In this document: positions 57,381 to 64,000 of the stretch, piece after piece
How the letters are laid out: each line of letters begins with the position of its first letter
Position numbering within the stretch: position 1 is the first letter of the stretch
NCBI RefSeq assembly: GCF_030433685.1
Contig: NZ_JAROCF010000001.1
Coordinates: 2,790,001-2,854,000 of the forward strand
Origin: Leifsonia williamsii
Lineage (GTDB): Bacteria; Actinomycetota; Actinomycetes; Actinomycetales; Microbacteriaceae
Length of the DNA: 64,000 nucleotides
Direction: 5' to 3'
The notes under the pieces: model-generated
What the model saw: only the letters and a program-made list of their open reading frames with translations
What the model was told of the DNA's origin: nothing
The model's database searches: none
Position numbers and translations under genes: made by a program

Positions 57381-58151
57381 TCAGCGGGTCGGGTCGTCGC
57401 CGCGGCTGAGGTCGTCCCAGCTGTCGATCGCGGTGTCGCGGTCGAGGGAGGCCGGTCCTGCCTCGGTCTCGCCCTCGGCGACCGCGCGGGCCTCTGCGTC
57501 GTCCGAGACGGCCGCGTCGGCGGCGCGCTCGTCGGCCTCCGCGGCCGCGGCTGCGGCTGCCAGCGCGGCAGCGGCATCCCCGCCCTCCGTCGTCTGGAAC
57601 CGCGTCTCGTACTTGCGGGAGGAGCCCGGCCAGAGCCGCGACAGCACCACCGCGGCCGCGCTGCCGAGGATGAGGAGCACGCCGCCCAGGATCGCCGCCC
57701 ACGGCCAGAGACTGGTGTCGACGCCGTGCACCAGACGGGCGACGGACGACTCGCCCGCGACTCCCGTCGCCGTCGTCACCGCCGAGGAGGAGGCGCGCAG
57801 CGGGTCGGCCAGCGCGCTGCCGGCGGAGAACAGGATCGAGCCGCCCAGCAGCACACCGAGCAGGGCGAGCACGATGCGGAAAACCGGTCCCGCGATCGCG
57901 AGCGCCGCGGTGAGCGCGAGCCCGGCCAGCGCCAGCGCGGTCAGCGCGGGCGCCGCGGCCGACCCGGCGACGGTGAGGGTCGCGCCGTGCTCGGCGGTGT
58001 CGGTCAGCGCGACGCTGAACCAGGTCTGGGTCGCGGCGAGGAGCACCAGGCCGCTCGCGACGACGATCACGAGCAGCGTGAGGTACTTCGCACGCCGACC
58101 GCGGATGCGGGCGGCGCGCTCGGCGGAGGGTGCGGGAGCCGGCTCAGCCAT
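57381..58151 (-). CDS. Trp biosynthesis-associated membrane protein (TIGR02234)
   Basis: A 256-residue protein with four membrane helices (about residues 24-42, 68-86, 88-108 and 152-172), a conserved ATQTWFSV segment after the first, and an Ala/Glu/Asp-rich cytosolic tail of about 75 residues. The family is defined by its place in actinobacterial trp operons, and no function has been shown. Its start overlaps the end of trpE by eight bases, so it is coexpressed with anthranilate synthase. Confidence 0.87.
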   Translation of the reverse strand: MAEPAPAPSAERAARIRGRRAKYLTLLVIVVASGLVLLAATQTWFSVALTDTAEHGATLTVAGSAAAPALTALALAGLALTAALAIAGPVFRIVLALLGVLLGGSILFSAGSALADPLRASSSAVTTATGVAGESSVARLVHGVDTSLWPWAAILGGVLLILGSAAAVVLSRLWPGSSRKYETRFQTTEGGDAAAALAAAAAAAEADERAADAAVSDDAEARAVAEGETEAGPASLDRDTAIDSWDDLSRGDDPTR

Positions 58152-59697
58152 CTCCGGTCACCCTCTTCATCGCGGCAGCGACGGCGACGGCGCGCAGCGG
58201 GGCCGCCGCCTTGTTCTGCGTCTCCTCGAACTCCGTCTCCGGCACGGAATCGGCGACCAGCCCGGCGCCCGACTGCACCAGCGCGCGGCCGTCGATGAGC
58301 GTGGCCGTGCGGATCGCGATGGCGAGGTCGGCGTCGCCGGCGAAGTCGAAGTAGCCGATCACTCCCCCGTATACCCCACGCTGCGCGGGCTCCAGCTCGT
58401 CGATGATGCGCAGTGCCATCGGCTTCGGCGCGCCCGAGAGCGTCCCGGCCGGGAAGGTGGCGCGGAACACGTCGATCGCCGAGGCATCGTCGCGGAGGTC
58501 GCCCTCCACCGACGAGACGATGTGCATGATGTGGCTGAAGCGCTCCACGCGCATGAACTCGGTGACCTCCACCGACCCGGCGGTGCAGACCTTGAGCAGG
58601 TCGTTGCGGGCCAGGTCGACCAGCATGAGGTGCTCGGCGCGCTCCTTGTCGTCGGCGAGGAGGGACGCCTCCAGCTCGAGGTCCTCCTCCGGCGTCGCGC
58701 CGCGCGGCCGGGAGCCGGCGATCGGGTGCGTGAAGGCGCGGGACTCCTGCACCTTCACCAGCGCCTCGGGCGACGAGCCGACGATCTGGTAGGCGGCGCC
58801 GTCCGGACGCTCCAGCGACAGCAGGTACATGTACGGGCTGGGGTTGAGCGCGCGCAGCACCCGGTACACGTCGAGGGCGTCGGCGGTGGACGCCAGCTCG
58901 AAGCGCTGCGAGAGCACCACCTGGAAGATGTCGCCGTCCACGATCCGCTGCTTGGCGGTGACGACGGAGGCGAGGAAGTCGTCGCGGGGCGTGCGCGACT
59001 CCGGCTCGGCGGGCGTGCCGAGGTCGACCTCCGCCAGAAAGGCCTCGGTCGGCTGCGCCAGCTCGCGCTGCATGCGGTCGAGCCGTGCTTGCGCATCCGC
59101 CCACAGCTCGTCGGCCGGTGCGGCGCCGTCGCAGAGTGCGTTGGCGACGAGCTTGACCGTGCCGGTGCGATGGTCGACGACGACGAGGTCGGCGACGAAG
59201 GCCAGCGCCTGGCCCGGCACCTCGTGATCGGCGGGCGGGCGGCCGGGCAACCGTTCGAGCTGGCGGATCGCCTCCCAGCCGATGAAGCCGACGAGCCCGC
59301 CGGTGAGCGGAGGGAGGCCGGGGATGCGCGGCGTCTGCCAGCGTGCGTGCAGCGCCGCGAGGGCGTCGAGCGGCCGCACGCCGGACGCGGCCAGCGCGTC
59401 GGCGCCGAGAGCGCGCTCGGCGCTCACCCCGTAGTCGAGCCAGCGCACGTCGTCGCCCTGCTGGGTGAGCACGCCGAAGGAGGCGGCGCCGACGAACGAG
59501 AAGCGCGACCAGATGCCGCCCTGCTCCGCCGACTCCAGCAGGAAGGTGCCAGGACGGCCCGCCGCGAGCTTGCGGTAGATCCCGACCGGTGTCTCCGAGT
59601 CCGCGAACAGCTCCCGCACGACCGGGACGACGCGGTGATCGGACGCCAGCGCGTCGAAGACCTCGCGCGTGGTGGTGCCGGCCGTGCTGGCGATCAC
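58144..59697 (-). CDS. trpE: Anthranilate synthase component I
   Basis: Makes anthranilate from chorismate, using ammonia from a TrpG partner not encoded here. The 517-residue protein has the tryptophan-binding LLES motif near residue 53, so feedback inhibition is expected. The catalytic C-terminal half shows [27 protein letters not shown] and [18 protein letters not shown]. The start GTG overlaps the hisI stop by four bases, tying the pathway start to the histidine genes upstream. Confidence 0.97.
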   Translation of the reverse strand: MIASTAGTTTREVFDALASDHRVVPVVRELFADSETPVGIYRKLAAGRPGTFLLESAEQGGIWSRFSFVGAASFGVLTQQGDDVRWLDYGVSAERALGADALAASGVRPLDALAALHARWQTPRIPGLPPLTGGLVGFIGWEAIRQLERLPGRPPADHEVPGQALAFVADLVVVDHRTGTVKLVANALCDGAAPADELWADAQARLDRMQRELAQPTEAFLAEVDLGTPAEPESRTPRDDFLASVVTAKQRIVDGDIFQVVLSQRFELASTADALDVYRVLRALNPSPYMYLLSLERPDGAAYQIVGSSPEALVKVQESRAFTHPIAGSRPRGATPEEDLELEASLLADDKERAEHLMLVDLARNDLLKVCTAGSVEVTEFMRVERFSHIMHIVSSVEGDLRDDASAIDVFRATFPAGTLSGAPKPMALRIIDELEPAQRGVYGGVIGYFDFAGDADLAIAIRTATLIDGRALVQSGAGLVADSVPETEFEETQNKAAAPLRAVAVAAAMKRVTGDG

Positions 59698-60074
59698 AGA
59701 TCCTCCGGAGCGAGCTCGGGGCTTTCGCCGACGACCGGCTCCAGCTGGTCGTCGTCGAAGCAGGTGCGCGTGCCGGTGTGGCAGGCGGCGCCGATCTGGT
59801 CGACGGTCACGAGGAGGGTGTCGCCGTCGCAGTCGAGGGCGGCGGCCTTCACGTACTGCACGTGACCGGACGTGTCGCCCTTGCGCCAGTACTCCTGGCG
59901 CGAGCGCGACCAGAAGGTCACCCGGCCCTCGCTCATGGTGCGGCGGAACGCCTCCGCGTCCATCCAGCCCATCATGAGCACCTCACGGGTGTCCCACTGC
60001 TGGATGATCGCCGGGACCAGCCCGGCGTCGGTGAAGCGGATGCGCTCGAGGATCGTCGCGGTGGTCTCGCTCAT
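59694..60074 (-). CDS. hisI: Phosphoribosyl-AMP cyclohydrolase
   Basis: Opens the adenine ring of phosphoribosyl-AMP, the third step of histidine synthesis. The 126-residue monofunctional enzyme has the metal-binding motifs [18 protein letters not shown] and CHTGTRTCF and the substrate segment [18 protein letters not shown]. It is separate from HisE, which lies at 61726-61989. The start overlaps the hisF stop (ATGA). Confidence 0.96.
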   Translation of the reverse strand: MSETTATILERIRFTDAGLVPAIIQQWDTREVLMMGWMDAEAFRRTMSEGRVTFWSRSRQEYWRKGDTSGHVQYVKAAALDCDGDTLLVTVDQIGAACHTGTRTCFDDDQLEPVVGESPELAPEDL

Positions 60075-60835
60075 GCGCGGACCTCCCTTCCTGCCTTCTG
60101 CAGCTCGGCCTTGACGTCGCCGATGGTCAGCTCGCCCTGGTGGAAGACGCTCGCCGCGAGCACCGCGTCGGCGCCGGCCTCGATCGCGGGCGGGAAGTCG
60201 GTGACCTTGCCCGCGCCGCCGGAGGCGATGACCGGCACGGAGCTGATGGCGCGCATCTCCCGGATCAGCTCGAGGTCGAAGCCCTCTTTGGTGCCGTCGG
60301 CGTCGATGGAGTTCACGAGCAGCTCGCCCGCGCCGAGCTCGATGGCGCGGGCCGCCCACTCGAGGGCGTCGAGGTCGGTCTCCGTGCGCCCGCCGTGGGT
60401 CGTGACGACGAAGCCGGACGGCGTGGCGGCCGAGCGCTTCACGTCCAGCGACAGCACGAGCACCTGGGCGCCGAAGCGGCCGGCGATCTCGGCGATCAGC
60501 TCGGGGCGCGCGATGGCCGCGGAGTTGACGCCCACCTTGTCGGCGCCGCTGCCCTGCAGCCGGGCCACATCCTCCACACTGCGGATGCCGCCGCCGACCG
60601 TGAGCGGGATGAAGACCTGCTCAGCCGTCGCGCGCACGACGTCATACGTGGTGGAGCGGTCGTCGACGGTCGCGGTGACGTCGAGGAACGTCAGCTCGTC
60701 GGCGCCCTGCTCGAAGTACCGTCTGGCCAGCTCGACCGGGTCGCCCTGGTCGCGCAGGTTCTCGAAGTTGACGCCCTTGACCACGCGGCCGGCCGCCACG
60801 TCGAGACACGGGATGACCCTGACCGCGACGGACAT
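60071..60835 (-). CDS. hisF: Imidazole glycerol phosphate synthase subunit HisF
   Basis: Cyclase subunit that forms imidazole glycerol phosphate and AICAR with ammonia from HisH. The 254-residue barrel begins with the conserved [18 protein letters not shown] carrying the first catalytic aspartate. The second lies in [10 protein letters not shown] near residue 130. hisH and hisA are not in this window. Its ATG shares a base with the hisG stop (TGATG). Confidence 0.97.
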   Translation of the reverse strand: MSVAVRVIPCLDVAAGRVVKGVNFENLRDQGDPVELARRYFEQGADELTFLDVTATVDDRSTTYDVVRATAEQVFIPLTVGGGIRSVEDVARLQGSGADKVGVNSAAIARPELIAEIAGRFGAQVLVLSLDVKRSAATPSGFVVTTHGGRTETDLDALEWAARAIELGAGELLVNSIDADGTKEGFDLELIREMRAISSVPVIASGGAGKVTDFPPAIEAGADAVLAASVFHQGELTIGDVKAELQKAGREVRA

Positions 60836-61674
60836 CAGATGCGCGCCGCGTGGATCGACGTGACGAGGATGGCGCGGGCGCCCAGCTCGTACAGGGCGTC
60901 CATGATGTGGTTCGTCTGGTCGCGCTTGATCATGACGCGGACCGCGACCCAGTCCGGCTCGCCGAGCGGCGACACCGTCGGGGACTCGACCCCGGGGGTC
61001 AGTGCCACGGCGCGGTCGAGGAGCACGGCGGGGAGGTTGTAGTCGATCAGCACGTACTGCCGGGCGACCATGACGCCCTGCAGCCGGCGGACCAGCGTGT
61101 CGACGCCGGAGGCGCCGGCCGGAGAGGAGATGAGCACGGCCTCCGACTCGAGGATCACCGGGCCGAAGATCTCGAGCCCCTGCTTGCGCAGCGTGGTGCC
61201 GGTCTCGACCACGTCGGCGACCGCGTCGGCCACGCCCAGCCGGACCGCGGACTCCACCGCGCCGTCGAGCTTGACCAGGGTGGAGCCGATGCCGTTCTCG
61301 GCGAGGAAGGCGCCGACGAGGCCGGGGTAGCTGGTGGCGACGCGCTTGCCGTCGAGGTCGGCCAGCTCGCTGAACTGCCCGGCCGGGCCGGCGAAGCGGA
61401 ACGTGGAGGCGGCGAAGTCGAGCGCCGCGATCTCGGCCGCCGGCGACTCCGAGTCGAGCAGCAGGTCGCGGCCGGTGATGCCGACGTCGAGCGCGCCGGA
61501 GCCGACGTAGGTGGCGATGTCGCGCGGGCGCAGGTAGAAGAACTCGACATCGTTGCGCGGGTCGGCGACGATCAGCTCTTTGGGGTCGCGGCGGCCGTTG
61601 TAGCCCGCCTCGGCGAGCATCTGCGCCGCGGTCTCGGACAGGGAGCCCTTGTTGGGGACGGCGATTCTCAGCAT
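60835..61674 (-). CDS. hisG: ATP phosphoribosyltransferase (long form)
   Basis: First, committed step of histidine synthesis. The 279-residue protein is the long form: an N-terminal catalytic part with [10 protein letters not shown] and the PRPP-binding [14 protein letters not shown], and a C-terminal regulatory domain (about residues 205-279) that binds histidine for feedback inhibition, so no HisZ is needed. It starts 51 bases after hisE and probably shares its transcript. Confidence 0.95.
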   Translation of the reverse strand: MLRIAVPNKGSLSETAAQMLAEAGYNGRRDPKELIVADPRNDVEFFYLRPRDIATYVGSGALDVGITGRDLLLDSESPAAEIAALDFAASTFRFAGPAGQFSELADLDGKRVATSYPGLVGAFLAENGIGSTLVKLDGAVESAVRLGVADAVADVVETGTTLRKQGLEIFGPVILESEAVLISSPAGASGVDTLVRRLQGVMVARQYVLIDYNLPAVLLDRAVALTPGVESPTVSPLGEPDWVAVRVMIKRDQTNHIMDALYELGARAILVTSIHAARI

Positions 61675-61725
61675 CGGTGACGTCTTTCGTGTACGGGGTC
61701 GATCGGTGGCGTGGGGGTCCTCACG

Positions 61726-61989
61726 TCACAGATGTCGGTACACGTCGGCCGGGGTGAGGCCCTTGGCGAGCAGCAGCACCTGCAGGTGGTAGAGCAGCTG
61801 CGAGATCTCCTCGGCCGTGGCCTCGTCGGTCTCGTACTCGGCGGCCATCCAGACCTCGGCGGCCTCCTCCACGATCTTCTTTCCGATGGCGTGCACGCCC
61901 GCGTCCAGCTCGCGCACCGTCCCGGAGCCCTCCGGGCGGGTCGCGGCCTTCTCGCTGAGCTCGGCGAAGAGGTCGTCGAAGGTTTTCAC
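61726..61989 (-). CDS. hisE: Phosphoribosyl-ATP diphosphatase
   Basis: Removes pyrophosphate from phosphoribosyl-ATP, the second step of histidine synthesis. The 87-residue all-alpha MazG-like protein has the acidic metal-binding motif [14 protein letters not shown] (about residues 33-46). The start is GTG. The -10 hexamer lies six bases upstream and overlaps the rpe stop codon, so a leaderless hisE-hisG-hisF-hisI-trpE transcript may begin here. Confidence 0.95.
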   Translation of the reverse strand: MKTFDDLFAELSEKAATRPEGSGTVRELDAGVHAIGKKIVEEAAEVWMAAEYETDEATAEEISQLLYHLQVLLLAKGLTPADVYRHL

Positions 61990-61995
61990 CGTTAC

Positions 61996-62001
61996 AGCCT
62001 A
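61996..62001 (-). promoter_or_regulatory. Leaderless -10 for hisE overlapping the rpe stop codon
   Basis: TAGGCT on the minus strand ends six bases before the hisE GTG; its first three bases are the TAG stop of rpe. Confidence 0.5.
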
Positions 62002-62691
62002 CTGGTCGCCGGGGGCGGCGTCGGCCGGGGAACCCGCGTGCACGTGCCCGGCCACGGCCTCCCGCAGCGCCTGGATCTGCTCGGCGGGCTCGCCGCGGAA
62101 CACACTGGAGCCGGCGACGAAGGTGTCGGCGCCGTTGTCGGCGGCCGTGACGATGGTCTCGGTGGTCACGCCGCCGTCGACCTGCAGCCAGACGTCGAGG
62201 CCGGAGCCGTCGACGGCCTCGCGCAGGCGACGCAGCTTCGGCATCGTCTCGGGCATGAAGGACTGGCCGCCGAAGCCGGGCTCGACGGTCATCACGAGCA
62301 CCTGGTCGAACTCGGGCAGCAGCTCCAGGTAGGGCGTCACGTCGGTGCCGGGCTTGAGCGCGATGCCGGCGCGGGCGCCGATGGCCCGCAGCCTCCGGGC
62401 GAGGGCGACCGGGTCGGCGGCGGCCTCGGCGTGGAAGGTCACGGAGTAGGCGCCCAGCTCCGCGTAGCCGGGGGCCCAGCGGTCGGGGTCGTCGATCATC
62501 AGGTGCACGTCGAGCGGGATCGTGCTCACGTCCTGGATGCGGCCGACCATCTGCGGGCCGAAGGTCAGGTTGGGCACGAAGTGGTTGTCCATGACGTCGA
62601 CGTGCACGAGGTCGGCGGTCGAGATCCGATGGAGGTCGCGCTCCAGGTTGACGAAGTCGGCGGCCAGGATGCTCGGGTTGATGCGTGCCAT
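61999..62691 (-). CDS. rpe: Ribulose-phosphate 3-epimerase
   Basis: Interconverts ribulose 5-phosphate and xylulose 5-phosphate. The 230-residue barrel has the metal and catalytic residues in [38 protein letters not shown] and [10 protein letters not shown]. Its product xylulose 5-phosphate is the substrate of the phosphoketolase encoded at 38209-40629. The ATG has both a -10 hexamer six bases upstream and a GGAGG directly before it. Confidence 0.96.
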   Translation of the reverse strand: MARINPSILAADFVNLERDLHRISTADLVHVDVMDNHFVPNLTFGPQMVGRIQDVSTIPLDVHLMIDDPDRWAPGYAELGAYSVTFHAEAAADPVALARRLRAIGARAGIALKPGTDVTPYLELLPEFDQVLVMTVEPGFGGQSFMPETMPKLRRLREAVDGSGLDVWLQVDGGVTTETIVTAADNGADTFVAGSSVFRGEPAEQIQALREAVAGHVHAGSPADAAPGDQ

Positions 62692-62697
62692 GCCTCC

Positions 62698-62703
62698 AGC
62701 CTA
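62698..62703 (-). promoter_or_regulatory. -10 element for rpe (leaderless spacing)
   Basis: TAGGCT on the minus strand ends six bases before the rpe ATG, just downstream of the rsmB terminator. The intervening GGAGGC could act as a ribosome-binding site only in a longer transcript. Confidence 0.5.
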
Positions 62704-62718
62704 TGGGGCGACGGTACC

Positions 62719-62741
62719 GGGAGGCGCCGGCCGCGCCTCCC
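62719..62741 (-). terminator. Terminator downstream of rsmB
   Basis: A nine-base-pair perfect stem (62719-62727 with 62733-62741) with a five-base loop directly abuts the rsmB stop codon. Confidence 0.75.
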
Positions 62742-64000
62742 CTACGCCCGCTTGGTCAGCAGCGCGATGAACATGGCGTCGGTCACGTGCCGGTGCGGCC
62801 AGAGCTGCACCCGGTCGCCGTCGCCCGCGAGGTCGAGCCGCTCGGAGGCGAGCGACTGCACGACCCCGGCGGTGCCGACGGGTTCGAGGAGGCCGTCGTT
62901 CCGGTCGAGGGCGTTGTCGACGATCGCGTGCGTCTCCGCCAGGTGCGGCGAGCACGTGACGTAGGCCAGCAGGCCGCCGGGCTTGAGCGCGACGATCGCG
63001 GCGTCGAGCAGCGCCTCCTGCAAGCGGGTGAGCTCGGCGACGTCCTTCGGCTGCTTGCGCCAGCGCGCCTCGGGGCGGCGGCGCAGCGCGCCGAGCCCGG
63101 TGCAGGGCGCGTCGAGCAGGATGCGGTCGAACTCCCCCGCGTGCTCGCGGCCGAGCGCGACACCGTCGCGCTCCCACACCGGCACGTCGAGCGGCACGGG
63201 CGCGAGGGCGCGGCGCACGAGCTCGGCGCGCGCCGGGACGACCTCGTTGGCGACGAGGGTCGCACCGCCCGCCAGAGCCTCGGCCGCCAGCAGCGCCGCC
63301 TTGCCGCCGGGGCCGGCGCAGAGGTCGAGCCAGCGCTCCCCCGGCTCGACCGGCCGGGCGCGCGTGAGCGCCAGGGCGGCCAGCTGGGAGCCCTCGTCCT
63401 GCACGCGCAGGGCGCCTCCCGACGCCTCCATCAGCTCCTGCGGGTCTCCGCCGCCCGCGGTGAAGCCCACGGGCGAGTAGCGATCGGGCCGCGCTCCCGA
63501 CGGCGGGTCGGCGAGACCGGGCAGGGCGACCAGATTGACGCGCGGCGCGGTGTTGTCGGCGTCGAGGAGGTCGGGCAGCTCGGCCTCGCGGCCCTCCGCC
63601 TCCAGCGATCGCCGCAGCGCGCGCACGATCCAGGCGGGGTGGGAGGTCAGCGCGGCCAGGCGCTCGTCCTCGTTCTTGGCATCCCCGCCGACGCGCTGCT
63701 GCCACTCCTCAGGGGTGTGCCGGCCGATCTCGCGCAGCACGCCGTTGACGAACCCGGTCCCGGACCGGCTGCCGACGGTGCGGGCCAGCGCGACCGACTC
63801 ATTGACTGCGGCGTGCGGCGGCACGCGCGTGGCGAGCAGCTGGTGGGCGCCGAGGCGCAGCACGTCGAGCAGCGGAGGGTCGATCCGGTCGACCGTGCGG
63901 CCCGCGGCCCGCGCGATGACACGGTCGTAGTAGCCCTCCATGCGCAGCGTGCCGTACGTCAGCTCGGTCGCGAGCGCGGCGTCGGCGGGTGAGAGCTGCG
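62742..64000 (-). CDS. rsmB: 16S rRNA (cytosine-5) methyltransferase RsmB, 5'-truncated by the window
   Basis: Methylates C967 of 16S rRNA using S-adenosylmethionine. The visible 419 codons contain the end of the NusB-like RNA-binding domain (AALATELTYGTLR continuing into the ATG at 63941, which is not the true start) and the methyltransferase domain with WLDLCAGPGGKAALLA, the DAPCTGLG motif IV cysteine and TCSPHLAETHAIV with the catalytic cysteine. The start lies beyond base 64000. The gene usually follows fmt in actinobacteria. Confidence 0.93.
   Translation of the reverse strand, partial: QLSPADAALATELTYGTLRMEGYYDRVIARAAGRTVDRIDPPLLDVLRLGAHQLLATRVPPHAAVNESVALARTVGSRSGTGFVNGVLREIGRHTPEEWQQRVGGDAKNEDERLAALTSHPAWIVRALRRSLEAEGREAELPDLLDADNTAPRVNLVALPGLADPPSGARPDRYSPVGFTAGGGDPQELMEASGGALRVQDEGSQLAALALTRARPVEPGERWLDLCAGPGGKAALLAAEALAGGATLVANEVVPARAELVRRALAPVPLDVPVWERDGVALGREHAGEFDRILLDAPCTGLGALRRRPEARWRKQPKDVAELTRLQEALLDAAIVALKPGGLLAYVTCSPHLAETHAIVDNALDRNDGLLEPVGTAGVVQSLASERLDLAGDGDRVQLWPHRHVTDAMFIALLTKRA

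Overview
This window is a gene-dense, uniformly GC-rich stretch of actinobacterial chromosome. Gene content and order point to the family Microbacteriaceae, close to Leifsonia. This is inferred from the RbpA, OpcA, WhiA, PdtaR and DUF6704 families, frequent GTG starts and protein character, without a database search. I see no insertion sequence, prophage, integrase, CRISPR array or rRNA operon. One tRNA gene is present. No gene-free stretch exceeds about 215 bases.

Layout. 1-5893 (+): the oxidative pentose phosphate genes pgi-zwf-opcA-pgl, then an esterase-like lipoprotein. 5979-17555 (-): rbpA, secG, the glycolytic gap-pgk-tpiA cluster, sodA, whiA, rapZ, uvrC and uvrA. 17771-22078 (-): a five-gene overlapping operon DUF4129 / membrane protein / MoxR ATPase / DUF58 / membrane protein. 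22126-32022 (-): uvrB, coaE, rpsA, an epimerase, a DUF885 protein and polA. 32101-45240: a mixed accessory region with a thioesterase, pdtaR, tRNA-Leu(CAA), a FusB-type zinc-finger protein, an MBL-fold hydrolase, an LLM oxidoreductase, a secreted protein of unknown function, a VOC protein, an SGNH hydrolase, phosphoketolase, a GNAT protein with an EamA exporter, and an ABC exporter with a LolA-like secreted partner. 45438-64000 (-): pyk, gltD-gltB, lgt, the trp genes with two membrane proteins, hisI-hisF-hisG, hisE, rpe and a 5'-truncated rsmB.

How the genes work together. Central carbon flow is unusually well represented: pgi, zwf/opcA/pgl, rpe, phosphoketolase, gap, pgk, tpiA and pyk. It sits beside nitrogen assimilation (gltBD) and the trp and his pathways. 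All three subunits of the UvrABC excision nuclease and DNA polymerase I lie within 20 kb.

Most notable signals. The upstream regions of uvrA and uvrB share a near-identical 22-base element that fits the RecA-NDp (PafBC-type) DNA-damage promoter, TGTCRGTG-N8-TAnnnT. uvrA also has a LexA-type box. At least eleven genes have a TAnnnT -10 hexamer exactly 6 or 7 bases before the start codon, which predicts leaderless mRNAs. The MoxR-DUF58-DUF4129 operon, which lacks a transglutaminase, is the best candidate for an undescribed multi-protein system.
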